Source of the DNA: Galeopsis tetrahit
Taxonomy: Eukaryota; Streptophyta; Magnoliopsida; Lamiales; Lamiaceae
Assembly: GCA_963675135.1 (NCBI GenBank)
Contig: OY776131.1
Location: 35,859,381-35,923,380, forward strand
DNA: 64,000 bases
Reading direction: 5' to 3'
Shown: positions 24,241 through 35,856 of the stretch, piece by piece
Layout: each line of letters begins with the position of its first letter
Position numbering within the stretch: position 1 is the stretch's first letter
The notes under the pieces: model-generated
The model's database searches: none
What the model saw: only the letters and a program-made list of their open reading frames with translations
What the model was told of the DNA's origin: nothing
Made by a program: the position numbers and the translations under genes

Positions 24241-24737
24241 ATATATGCAGTTTCTAATAATTATCAAATAAAATTAACTAATATTATAAATAATCAAATA
24301 GAAAAGAGAGAACCGGAAAAGATAAAATATCAAATACAATTTTGAAGATTAGTTTTTTTTAATTTTTTAATATTTTTTAGATATAATTTTGTTTTACTTG
24401 ATTTTTAAAAAAGAATATTTTATTAATTGATTTTTTATTTTTCAGAATTTAATTAATTTATATAATATTCTTCTGATTTTATTTTTATCATTTTTTCTCG
24501 ATTTAATTAATTAATTTTGTTTAATTTAATTATTTTTAAAGATTTTATTTAACTTTTTTTTTCTCTCCTCATTCTCCATTTTTTTACGGTTTTCAACAGT
24601 TATTTTTATTTACATTCTCTCTACTTAATTATTTCTGCCATTTTATCAGTCCAGAAAAGCAATTCCTTTGATTAATTGATCCGTCCAGAGCAATTCCTTT
24701 GATTAATTGATTTCTCTATTTGATTTCTTTATTATAC
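24241..24737. other. AT-rich segment before the RPA-like gene
   Basis: Very AT-rich with long T runs. The 5' terminus of the Helitron whose 3' end is at 43138 probably lies in or near here, but I cannot fix it. A duplicated AATTCCTTTGATTAATTGAT (about 24660-24710) is the only distinct repeat. Confidence 0.35.
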
Positions 24738-27195
24738 TGTATCAATGTCATCATAGATGATATTTCTCCCGACAAGGAAACGTGGAGATTAAAAGTAAAA
24801 GTTGTGCGATGTTGGACTGTATTTTCAAATGACGGTAAACCGAAGAATTACTTTGAATTGGTAGTCATTGATGAAAAGGTGAGCATTTATACCCTAAATT
24901 TATTTTGTTTACTCTTAAATTCCATTTCATTTTTTTTATTCTCCATTTGATGTGACGTTTATTTTCTATTTAGGGAACAAAAATTCAAGCTATTGTACCG
25001 AGATACCTCATACACAGGTATCACAAATTAAATTAAGGAAGGACTTACGTACAATTTGTATAATTTCGGAGTTGAAAAGCCAACACCCTTATATTAGATA
25101 CAAAACACCCATACAAACTAACCTTTCACAACCATACACAAATGACAAAGTGTTCTGCCATTGAACTTATTCAATCTGAATTTGATTTTATTGATTTTGA
25201 TGATATCAAATCTCAGTTCGACGACGATGATAAAAGTTTGAGAGGTAAGACATCTGGAGTCATTATGAAATATAATTCATATTTAGTATATTATACTTTC
25301 TTTTCCAAACTAATTTTCTTTTTTTCTAATTTTTTAAAGATATTATAGCATTGGTTGTGGACATTTTTTACATTCGAACCTGTCAAGGCCAAAGGACGAA
25401 TTAAAAATGTATTGGATATCAAGCTACAGGATAAAAAGTATGTACTCCATTCTGTAATTAATTTTCAAATTAAAATTTATTTATTTGGTATCCTTTTATT
25501 AGGCATACAAAAATGAGTTGCACACTTTTGGAGGAATTTTATGAACGCCTCATTGACTACCGAAACAATCACCCATCTCAGCCCATCGTAATTGTTCTGG
25601 ACTATGCTAAAGTCCAAAACAGTTATAAAGGTTTGTCTATTGCCTAATATTTTTATTAATCTTATTTTCATTACTTATGATTTCAACGTTTTCAAATTAC
25701 GAAAACATTTGTCAAATTCTTTTTACGCAAGTCCCTGACCATAAATGCAGATATAACTGAAGTGCATGATTTCATAAGCAGGTACTTACATTTTGAATTA
25801 CCAGAACTTAATCTTTGCCCTTATACTGCATACATCATTCTAAGAATTAAAAAATTAAATCAAACCACTCTAAATTGATACGGAATAACATGTTTACTCA
25901 TTTTTAAGTATTTCTTTCTAAATATAATTTATAAAATTATTTAATTTCATTTATTTTATTAATTTCATCTATTTTATTGATACAGTTTTCAGAAAATTAT
26001 GAACAATCTTGCTCCACCCAGTCAACAGAGTGATTCATCCCCATATTCTGAATTTACATACAACATGAATGTTAACTATATTGCGGACATAAAAAAAGTT
26101 TCAAAGGTAAATATATATTTTTCAATAAGTGCAAAGCATACAATATTGAATAAAAAATAACATTGAAAAATTATTTTCTGTCTAAGAAATGTTACATGGT
26201 CATTGTTGCTACCATTCAAAATATTGACACTAAGTCCAGTTGGTACTACCAAGCCTGCCCCAAGTGTCGTAGGAAAATTTTGTATGGTACTGACACAATC
26301 AAATGCAAAAATTGTGACATCGAATTACAAAATTTTGATACCAGGTATTAACCAGTCTATGGTGATTTTATTATAATTTTTTAACTTAAAAAATGAACTA
26401 CTCTTACTCACTACTTTTATTAGGTACAAGTTGGTCATTAATGTTGTTGACGACACGGGATCAGTCTCTTTGACTTTGTTTGATAGCATTCTTATTCCAC
26501 TCATCGGCATTCGAAATTCTAATTGATTTGGAAAAGATGACATTACATTCTTCAATTTTTTAGTTGATTGTGAAACATAGCATGCCAAATACTTTATGTC
26601 AGCTATTTTTTGTTTATTTTTTTTTCCTCTTTTTACTTACACTGTTACACATACAAATAAATTTTTCTTTCATCTCTTAACCATACAGGAAGGATTACAG
26701 GGAACTTTACCAATCCAGTTTGAACATTTGGTTCATCGAAAATTTATTTTCAGAATCCAAATCTCTGAAGAAGACTTGGAGAGTAACTGGAATAACTATA
26801 CAGTGGTCAAGTTATCGGATGACAGTAATTTGATAACACACTTTCAATGCCAAAGTTCTTCAGCAAAGGTACAACCACATTATCCAGTTGATGATGAAAG
26901 TGTTACTGCAACCCATGTTCAACATAGTTCATTCATTAAATTGAAAAATAAGGAGGTCATTTTTTCTTTAAATTTTGAATATTACATTACTTTTAATATA
27001 TTTCTATACAAATATGTGAAAATTAATTATGAAACTGTATCTACCTTAAGATTAATTGCATCATCTGTTTCTGATAGTCAATATTGTGGTGGCAAGAGAA
27101 AATTTCATGTACTACTTGAAGATGAGGATAACACCATTCATTCCAAAACGTTTACAACAAACCAACTTATCCAGGTCAAGATTGAGAAAAGTTGA
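24738..27195 (+). pseudogene. Replication protein A (RPA70)-like gene, decayed, multi-exon
   Basis: Exon-like blocks separated by GT-AG introns match the plan of plant RPA 70-kDa-like proteins, which bind single-stranded DNA. Block 1 (to 24878) has the ISPDKETWRLKVKVVR signature of the N-terminal OB fold (DUF223 type). Blocks follow at 24974-25244, 25340-25437, 25503-25630, about 25750-25780 and 25987-26106. The block ending at 26343 has the zinc-binding pattern C-x2-C...C-x2-C (CPKC, CKNC) of the C-terminal RPA domain, then YKLVINVVDDTG (from about 26424). A final block near 26690-26875 carries EHLVHRKFIFRI. Internal stops and frame changes (in 24974-25244 and 25340-25437) show decay. RPA-like genes are typical cargo of plant Helitrons, which fits the Helitron end at 43138. 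Confidence 0.68.
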
Positions 27196-28436
27196 TGGGA
27201 AGAAGCAGTCATGTTAAATATATGTTTATGTATTTTTTAAAAACTATTTCGTTTGAAAATGTATTTTTAAGATTTGGAGCTATATTTTTTATACTATGGA
27301 TATTGATATGCCTAATTAACATATATTTATACTTCAATTATAATTATAAATGAGGTTTGTGTATGTCTTTTCACAATGCTTTATATTCTTCTTTAATGTT
27401 GATAGTTTTTTGTTATGTAAATCTTAAAATCTATTTTTTATTCATTTTGTTTGCCATATTTAACATTTTAAAAAATATTCGGATGATTTCATTGTATTAT
27501 ATTTTTATAAAGTTGACGTTAGATTACAAAAAAAATCTGTATACTCAATAATATTTCATCACATAATTTTCTTAATTTCAACAACACATTCTCTTATTCA
27601 ATGTCATGACAACTTATGCAAGACTGCAACAACGGTGTTGAAGATGACATGAATTATCAAATATATTAATTATCATCAAAATTCATCCAAAAATCACGTA
27701 TAACCATTTATTTACCACACTCTAAAATATTGAATTGCAAAAAGTTTCAGTATTACTAATTTTTCTTCTTCATCTTATCTTGGGTAGTTTTTGTTGCTTC
27801 TTTCTTTTCAGTTTTAATTTCTCCTTCGTCTTATCTGTTTTCATAATTTCAGTGATCACGACACCGTTCAAGCACTACACCTATCCATTGCCCAAACAAA
27901 ATTGAATCATCCTATCACTATTGTGAAATGTACGATTAATATTTGTTCTTTTTTTTTTTTTTTTAAAGAATTTTAACTTTTTCGATTACTTCTTTCTTTC
28001 ATTTATTCACCGTTCTTACTGTTGTTTTATTGATTGTCACAAACTCTGAAATTAATTATCCTTCATGTTCTTTTCATTTTTGCAGTACTTCAGATACAAG
28101 ACCAATTATATAATTGAAGACATAATGAACATATTCCAATCTCTATCACTCCTACATCCATTATAAGGATTTTTGACGTAATCAAATTAAGGTTTCATGT
28201 ATTTTATTTTTCTTATTTTAGATTCGCTAATTTGCGTAATTGATTCATATGAGTAATTCAGAATATAAAAAAATTGGACTACTAAAGGCTTCCTGTAATA
28301 ACACATCTATAGCATACTAAAAATAAAAATCAAGGTTTCATCTCATTTATATGTCCTTATATATATATTGTATATTATGAATATGATTTTAATTAAACTA
28401 CTAACAAATGTTCTCTATATTATTCTACAAACTTCT
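27196..28436. other. AT-rich DNA between the RPA-like gene and Element C
   Basis: No supported gene. Probably the untranslated and inter-genic part of the Helitron. ATGAG at 28437-28441 is the left target duplication of Element C. Confidence 0.4.
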
Positions 28437-28441
28437 ATGAG

Positions 28442-29137
28442 TGATGTAGATAAATATGTAGCTCTTGGAAAAGTCGACACGTGGAAATGGGATAAATTAT
28501 GATAGTCGTAATTAGGTTAATAGGCTTGAAGGAGTGGATTAATACACCCCTGGGCTTCTAAAGGGAAAGAAGATTGGTTGGGCCTTTGGCCCACATTTGA
28601 AGGATAATATCCATTGGGCTTAAGGATAGGGCCCAAAGGGGAACGCCTGATATAAATTAATCTTTCTTAACTAAGTCAAAAGGATAGACCAGTCCATGAA
28701 AATAGGGGATGATACGTTGAGCAGCCAAGTCTTCAGGAGATGGACCAATTCCTCAGGGACTTGGGGCCGGATTTACAGGAATGGGCCGAGAATATAGGGA
28801 GAATGAGTCTTTTCCTCTCCGGAGAGAGTCTTTTACATAATATACGCATTCTCTTACGAAATACACACTGAATTGAGAAGAAACACCACTGTATTCGCCG
28901 GAATTTCCCTAGAAATACAGGGGAATTCCTCTTTGATTTCTCCTACGATCGATTCTGACTTGAGCGTCGGAGCTTCTACGCCGGAGCCTCCCTTCGGCGT
29001 ACTTTTGCCGGTCATTTTCGGATTCCCAAGGAGATTTACTTGAAGATTGCCAAGGATAAACTAGTGATTTGATTCGTGATTAGCAGTGCACGTAGAGGAA
29101 CGACTGATATCTAAAGGCGTTCTTTTTCGACGCATCA
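28442..29137 (+). repeat. 5' LTR of Element C (internally deleted)
   Basis: 696 bp against 738 bp for the 3' LTR. The missing block lies after about 28828 and includes the TATATAAG motif kept in the 3' LTR at 42043-42050, so this copy has lost its likely core promoter. Confidence 0.9.
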
Positions 29138-29139
29138 AC

Positions 29140-29156
29140 TGGCGCCGTCTGTGGGA
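29140..29156 (+). other. Primer-binding site of Element C
   Basis: TGGCGCCGTCTGTGGGA starts two bases after the LTR. This motif is common to plant Tat-type elements; I do not name the tRNA with certainty. Confidence 0.8.
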
Positions 29157-29195
29157 ACATTTCAAGCTAAGGTGTGAGAAAAGTTCCGTAATTAA

Positions 29196-29528
29196 ATGGG
29201 TGGAGGACAAGATCTAACGAAGCAAACAAAGGAGAAAGGGGATTCCACTCCTCCTCCTTTCCCTCCGCCCCCTCCAGGTTTTCCCTTAAATCGAAATCTA
29301 GGGAAACAACCGATGGATCTTACACCAGAAGATATCCCGCCCGCCCAAGAGGGAAATGCAGCAGGTACATCAGGAGCTTCGGGGAGTGGGATCAATAAGG
29401 ATAACCCTAACCCTCCACCGGAACTCCTGACTATCTCCCAAGATCAGTTAAACGAGATGATTGCGCAATCGGTTGAAAGGATAATCACTGCGCGTGGACT
29501 TCGCCCTCCCGGACCTATCCCACCTACC
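29196..29528 (+). pseudogene. gag of Element C, N-terminal part
   Basis: ATG at 29196, 39 nt after the PBS, opens a Pro/Gly-rich N-terminus followed by a short region with QDQLNEMIAQSVERI. The frame is interrupted after residue 111 by the solo LTR at 29529-30511. Removing that LTR and one CTACC restores the frame exactly into 30517. The remaining codons up to 29567 are read from the LTR and are not part of the gene. Confidence 0.78.
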
Positions 29529-30511
29529 TGTAACAATAAATTTCGTGAAATTAATATAATAACATGAATTTGAAATACAATTTTATTTCTTGTCGGATTA
29601 AACCGATAAATTTTAGGGGTTACAATCTCTATTTAATATTCCTCTGATTCTTCTTTTCGATTTTGACTTTGTCTTGGAAGATTTTGTGGCGTGATCCTCG
29701 CTTTGATCTTAACCACGATTGAGTTTGAAGATTTGTAACGTTTATCCAAGGACTTGACGTCTTTTTTTGGATTAAACGCTGATTTGGGGAGCTTTTGGAC
29801 GAACGTCTTCGGATGCGATGAAGAACGCCTTTGAACTTGACTTGAAGAAACGCCGAATTGAGGGGTTTAGCACCTTGATCTCGTATCGAACGCTGCTTTT
29901 GGCCGCTTTGCACGAAGAACGCCTTTGAAGATCATTGATGGTCCACGAAGAACTTCCCTGAAGAAACGCCGGATTGAGGGGCTTTGCACCTTGATCTCGA
30001 ATCGAACACTGCTTTTGGCCGCTTTGCACGAAGAACGACTTTGAAGCTCCTCTGAATGCTGAAGAACACTCTAAATCTCTACAGAGAACTTTAGAGTCTT
30101 GAAGCTTCTCGTGTTGTGTGTTCTCAAATGAAAGAGGGGAGGACCCTATTTATAGGGTGAGGGAGTGAAGACTTTCCCTCTTTACCATGCCACGTGGCGC
30201 CTTCTTACTGGCTGATGCCGATTTGATTGGCTTGATTGATTTTAATTTAATTATCTTCATTTTTTGAAGATACGTGATTTGATTTCCTCCATATATGGTA
30301 AGTCAAATTTATTCTTACCAACTAGGAGTATTTCGATACTCGTATTATTTGATCGACTTGTATCGTGTATATTAAATATCACTAATTTAACTATTTAATT
30401 CGAGAATTAATTTAATTAAATTCCCAAATTTTAAATAGTAAATTAATTCGATTCAATATATATTTGTCCACGTGTCGCCATTTGACTGAGCGCAAATTTA
30501 ATGTGCTTACA
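29529..30511. mobile_element. Solo LTR inserted in gag of Element C
   Basis: 983 bp beginning TGTAACAATAAA and ending GTGCTTACA, with terminal inverted repeat TGTAA/TTACA. The 5-bp target duplication is CTACC (29524-29528 and 30512-30516). No PBS or coding sequence is present, so this is the product of LTR-LTR recombination. It contains a tandem duplication with a period of about 114 bp (29847-30050), built around GAAGAAACGCCG. CTATTTATAGGG near 30150 may be its TATA box. Confidence 0.85.
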
Positions 30512-30516
30512 CTACC

Positions 30517-31878
30517 CATGAGGGTACAAAGCAAAATCCTCCAGAACATGTCATCGATTCTGCTCCAGTCCCCTCCAGGAATGAGGATCTCCCTCAAAAC
30601 CCGGAAGAAAAAATACCTTCTCAGGCCGAGAGAAGTATCCTTGAAAGACCCCCTCGAAGGAACGTGGAGAGGATCCTTGGGGATACCACTCTGGATACAG
30701 GGATAGGGGAAAGCACGGACGACACGTACCAAGGAGCCGTCAGTGATCAAATACATGCCTTACGTAAAGAGATGAGGGATATGCAGAGACATATTACTGA
30801 CAGTGTAAGTAAACCCTCTTACACCACTGGATATCAATTCTCATCTAATATTTTACAAGATGAACTGCCCTCTAATTTCAAATCTTTAAACTTTGAATAT
30901 GATGACACCACGGACCCGTACGAGCATCTGATGAGATTTGAGAATGCTGCTCTGCTACATCGATATGGAGAGGGCGTCAAGTGTAGGGTATTTCTGATTA
31001 CTCTATCTAAGGCTGCACAACAGTGGTTCACACAGCTGGGACCAGATACCATCCGCTCATGGTCAGAATTCAGCGAATTGTTCTTGCATCAATTCGCCAG
31101 CGCCAGAAGGCAGCCTAGAGCCACCCTCACTTTGTTTAACATGCGACAAGGAGAGAACGAGAGCCTACGGGCTTTCTTAAAAAGATTTAACCAAGCGGCC
31201 CTAGAAGTACCCACAGCCTCCTCAGAGGTCAAAATCAACGCCCTCACCAACGGGTTAAGAGATGGAGATCTGTTCACATCTCTAGCTAAGAAGCCAGTTC
31301 GGACCTTTGATGAGTTATTGAGGAGAGCAGAAAAATACCTTACCCTGGAAGAGGTAAGGAAGGTTAAGCGCTCGGAGACCAGGACAATAGTGGGTAATGG
31401 AGAAAGGAGGAAAGAAATTCCGCTTAGGAGGCCAAGTCCAGAGAGACACAGAAGCTCTAGGAGGTTGGAAAATGTACGAAGAGAGGAAGTTGCACCCTGG
31501 AGCCCTAGAGGAAGGGCGAAGAGATACACCCCTTTGAGGATAGAACCAGCCGAAGTTCTAGAAGTGGCAGGGGACCATCCTGATATGAAGTTCCCCTACT
31601 CAAGAAATAGGGGTCCCCAGAATCCTAAGTCAGACAGATTTTGCAGATTCCATAATGACTATGACCATGATACCAACCAATGTTGGCATCTGAAAGACGA
31701 AATAGAGAGAATGATTCAGGCAGGCCATCTGAAAGAATTTATTTTTAGAGATCGACAAGGCCCACGGGCACAAAAGAGAAAGGACCCTGAGGGGAGACAA
31801 GAGGATAACAGAAGAGATCAGAGGAAGAACGCTGAGGAGCAACCCCCCCTCCCCAAAAGAGGGGAACTATTCACATGA
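30517..31878 (+). pseudogene. gag of Element C, main part
   Basis: Contains the Retrotrans_gag capsid domain, including LPSNFKSLNFEYDDTTDP, CRVFLITLSKAAQQWF and FLKRFNQAA. A basic Arg/Ser/Pro-rich region follows, then a zinc-binding motif of the Tat type (CRFHNDYDHDTNQC, about 31640-31683) with its LKDEIERMIQAGHLKEF tail. A one-base loss in the C run near 31833 ends this frame at 31878. In Element D the same region reads straight on into protease, so gag and pol were originally one frame. Confidence 0.87.
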
Positions 31879-34800
31879 TTGTGGGGGGCCCTGCTGATGG
31901 GGATTCCTTCAGACAGAGGAAGCAGAGCGTTAGGTTGCTGAAGAACGAGAGGAATATAGAACACCATGAGGTGGGAAGGATGACAGAGGGTCCAGACATT
32001 CATTTTGGGCCAGAAGACGTTGGGGAACCCAGAGAAATTCATAATGACGCACTAGTCATTACCACGGATATAGCGGGATACGATGTAGCAAGAATTTTTG
32101 TAGACACAGGGAGCTCTGCCGATATCATGTTCTTGGAATGTTTCAAGAAGATGGATCTAAATATAAAGCTCAGACCAGTAGAGACAGCCCTTTATGGATT
32201 CTCAGGGGGAGCCATTCAACCCCTTGGGTCAGCATTACTACAGGTAGGGTTAGGAGTCACCCCTAACCGACGCGTGCAAATAATAGAGTTCCTGATAGTA
32301 GATGTCCCCTCTTCATATAATGTAGTAATGGGAAGGCCAAGCTTGAATATCTTTCAGGCAGTGATCTCCACCTTCCACATGAAGATGAAATTCCCTGCCT
32401 CCGGGGGTGTGGGAGAGATATGTGGGGACCAATACCAAGCAAGGAAGTGCTACGTAGAATCGGTCAAGATAGCGGATAGAGCCGTGTTCAGAGGAATGGA
32501 GAGATTTAAGGGCGAAGACCCTGAATTGAAAAGACAGAGAGTGGGTGAACTAGTGCAAGAGCAACCCAAAGCCAAAGCAGATGAGGAGTTAATGAGCATC
32601 GAGCTCTACCCAGGAAAGGAGGGATTCACAACCAGGATAGGTACACACATGAACCCTGAGCTTCAGGGAAAGATGATACTCACCCTCCAGGAGAATGTGG
32701 ATATCTTCGCATTCACGGCGACGGATATGACGGTTATCCCTCCAGAAATAGCAATGCACCATCTTAATGTGGATCCCAAAGCTAGACCAGTGAAGCAGAA
32801 GCTAAGGAACTTCGGTAAGGAAAAAAACCTCATTGTGAAAGAGGAAATCAATAAATTGTTGAGTGCAGGGCACGTGAAGAGAGTGCAGTTCCCTGAGTGG
32901 CTCTCGAACGCAGTGCTGGTGTCTAAGGGAGCCGGCAAATGGAGGATGTGTATCGACTTTAGGGATCTGAACAAAGCATGCCCTAAGGATCACTATCCCC
33001 TGCCTAGGATTGATCAACTGGTGGATGCTACGTCCGGATTTGAATTACTCAGCATGATGGATGCATATCAAGGGTACCATCAAATCTAGTTGAACCCCCT
33101 TTATATACCAAAGGTATGCTTTATTGCAACGTGTGGTACTTTTGGTTATGTACGTATGCCGTTCGGACTGATAAATGCAGGAGCCACCTATCAAAGGATG
33201 GTAGACTCAGTTTTCCGAGGACAGATAGGGAGGAATATGGAGGTTTATGTAGACGATATGCTAGCTAAAAGTGTCAAAGCAGAGGAACACATTAATGACC
33301 TGAAGGAGATATTTCAGGTAATTAGAGAAAACGGTATCAAACTTAACCCAGCTAAATGTTCCTTTGGAGTAGGCTCAGGGAAATTCCTGGGATATATGGT
33401 GACTCAGAGAGGAATATAGATTAACCATGCCAAGGTGAAAGCGGTCCTTGACATGCAACCTCCTCGAAACCTGAAGGAATTGTAGACCCTGAACGGCAGA
33501 ATCGCAACTCTTAGCAGATTCATAGCAAAATCAGCGGAGAAGAGCCACCACTTCTTCAGAACACTAAGGAAGGGGTCAAGATTCGAATGGGATGAGCAAT
33601 GTCAAAAGGCTTTCGAAGAACTGAAGCTCCATCTGGAACAACTCCCGAAGCTAACCAAGCCTACTCAGGGAGATGTCTTACTCCTATACCTCTCAGTAGG
33701 GGAACATTCCCTGAGTACAACCCTGATGAAAGAGGAAGGCTCCACACAACAGCCCATATATTATGTGAGCAAGGTCATTCAAGGAGCAGAAACAAGATAT
33801 TCAGAGGTGGAGAATGCAGCCCTGGCAGTGGTGGTAACGGCTAGGCGACTACGCCCTTACTTCTTATCTTACAGAGGGATGGTGCGGACTAATTTCCCTT
33901 TGAAGCAGACGCTAGGGAGAGCAGATTTATCAGGAAGAATGGTCAGATGGGCGGTGGAATTGCAGGAGTACGATATTGACTACGAGCCAAGGAGGGCCAT
34001 CAAGGCTCAAGCTTTAGCAGACTTTATTCAAGAGTCTACCAGAGTGGAAGAAGAACAGGGATGGAAGGTATATGTGGATGGCACAGCATCCGCTTTAGGA
34101 TGTGGAGCAGGGATAGTGTTGGTTGACCCTGACGGCCAAGAAGTACAGGTTGCTGTTAAATTCCGGTTCTCAACCTCAAACAATGGTGCAGAATACGAAA
34201 CCCTGATTAGAGGAGCCAGCATGGCAGCAGAGTTGGGGGCACAGAAAGTTACCCTGTATTCCGACTCGCAGCTGGTAGTGCAACAGGTCATGGGGGAGTA
34301 CCTCGCCAAAGATGAGAGAATGATCGCCTACCTAGAGGAGGTAAAGAAATTAAAGAATAAATTCCATACTTTTGAAGTGATACAGGTACCAAGAGAAGAG
34401 AATGTGAAAGCAGATGGACTGTCTAAACTAGCTAGTTCCATTGAATTCGAGGGAGACGGAAAGGTAACCCTGTTGGTGGCAGATCAATTAGCTACTGAAA
34501 CCTTGATCGGAGAGATAACAGCAGGGGATGACTGGAGGAAAGAAATATGGGAAGAGTTGAACAGGGGGCAAGTAACCCCAATGTCCAGAGAGGCCAAAGC
34601 TTGGAGAAGGAAGTTTTGTATCCTAGGAGGCCAATTGTACAAGAGATCCTTCACTCAACCCTATTTGAGATGTCTTTCAAAAAGAGAGGCAGAGTTAGTG
34701 ATCAAGGACATCCATGAAGGTTGCGCATCTAGCCACGAAGGTTACCAGACTATGGTGAAGAAGGTATTTAGGGCAGGTTTTTACTGGCCTAATATAATCA

Positions 34801-35751
34801 GAGATGCTAGGGATCTATGTGAAGAAATGTGAGAAGTGTCAGAAGAATGGACCCTTAATACGAGTACCTGCAGAGGAGATGGGGGCCATGTACTCGCCCT
34901 GTCCCTTTGCCAAATGGGGGATAGATCTAGTGGGACCCTTCCCCTTAGCACCCGGAGGCAGAAAATTTCTGATCGTAGCCGTGGATTACTTCAGTAAATG
35001 GGTAGAGGCCGTTCCCTTGGCCAAAATAGAGGAAGATAATGTAATTCTTTTTCTTGCTAGACATATTTGTTGCAGGTTCGGAGTACCCAGAATCTTGGTT
35101 TCCGACAACGGAACACAATTCAATGGAGAGAAAGTAAGGAGATGGTGCGAAAGATGGAACATTATACAGAGATTCACTTCGGTAGCCCACCCACAAGCTA
35201 ATGGGCAAGTGGAAGTTACAAACAGAATCCTGGTGGATGGCATCCGGACACGGTTACAAGAAGTAGGGGGAAAATGGGTGAAGGAGTTAGACAACGTCCT
35301 TTGGTCCTACAGGACCAGCCCCAAAACAGCTACAGACGAATCTCCCTTCTATTTGGTGTATGGAGCAGCAGCAGTGATACCTCCTGAAGCCAGACTCAAA
35401 TCGCACCGAATCACCTATTTTGAAGAAAAGAGAAATGAAGAATTGATGAGGGAGGCATTGGACCTGGTAGATGAAGAGAGGGAGATGGCGAGGCTGAAGG
35501 CAGAAAGATACAAGAGTCGGATCAAAGCAGCATATGATCGCAGGGTTGTTCCACGCTCCTTTAAAGCTGGAGATTTAGTCCTTCGGAGGGCAGACACCTT
35601 GAAGAGTACATGGAAGATGGAACCCAATTGGGAAGGTCCGTACAAGGTAACACAGGTCCTAAAAGGTGGAGCCTACAAACTCCAGGATATGACGGGAAAA
35701 GAAATACTGAGGCCATGGAACGTGTGCCACTTGAAGAGGTTTTATGTTTGA
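31875..35751 (+). pseudogene. pol of Element C (PR-RT-RNase H-aRNase H-IN), broken
   Basis: Protease has the active site VDTGSSADIMF (about 32100). Reverse transcriptase has CIDFRDLNKACPKDHYPLP (about 32947) and catalytic YVDD (about 33246). RNase H is followed by a second, archaeal-like RNase H (YVDGTASALGCGAGIV, about 34070; SDSQLVVQQV), a Tat signature. Integrase has the zinc-finger region (HEGY...CEKC), Asp in WGIDLVGPFP, Asp in SDNGTQF and Glu in ANGQVEVTNR. There is no chromodomain. Lesions are TAG at 33087, 33417 and 33483, and a one-base insertion near 34813. Comparison with D shows that two of the TAGs replace CAG codons. The protein ends at 35751 with the usual WNVCHLKRFYV tail. Confidence 0.92.
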
Positions 35752-35856
35752 GGAAGGTGTTATTCCCCTACTACCTTTCCCTTTATGAACAATTTTGAAT
35801 GTTTACTTCTTACTCGAATAATTTCTTCACCGGCACTCTTTTTCCCTCTACGTGGG

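Noticed and set aside
30464..30706. Plus-strand ORF overlapping gag of C
   Set aside because: It starts inside the solo LTR and runs in a different frame from the conserved Gag.
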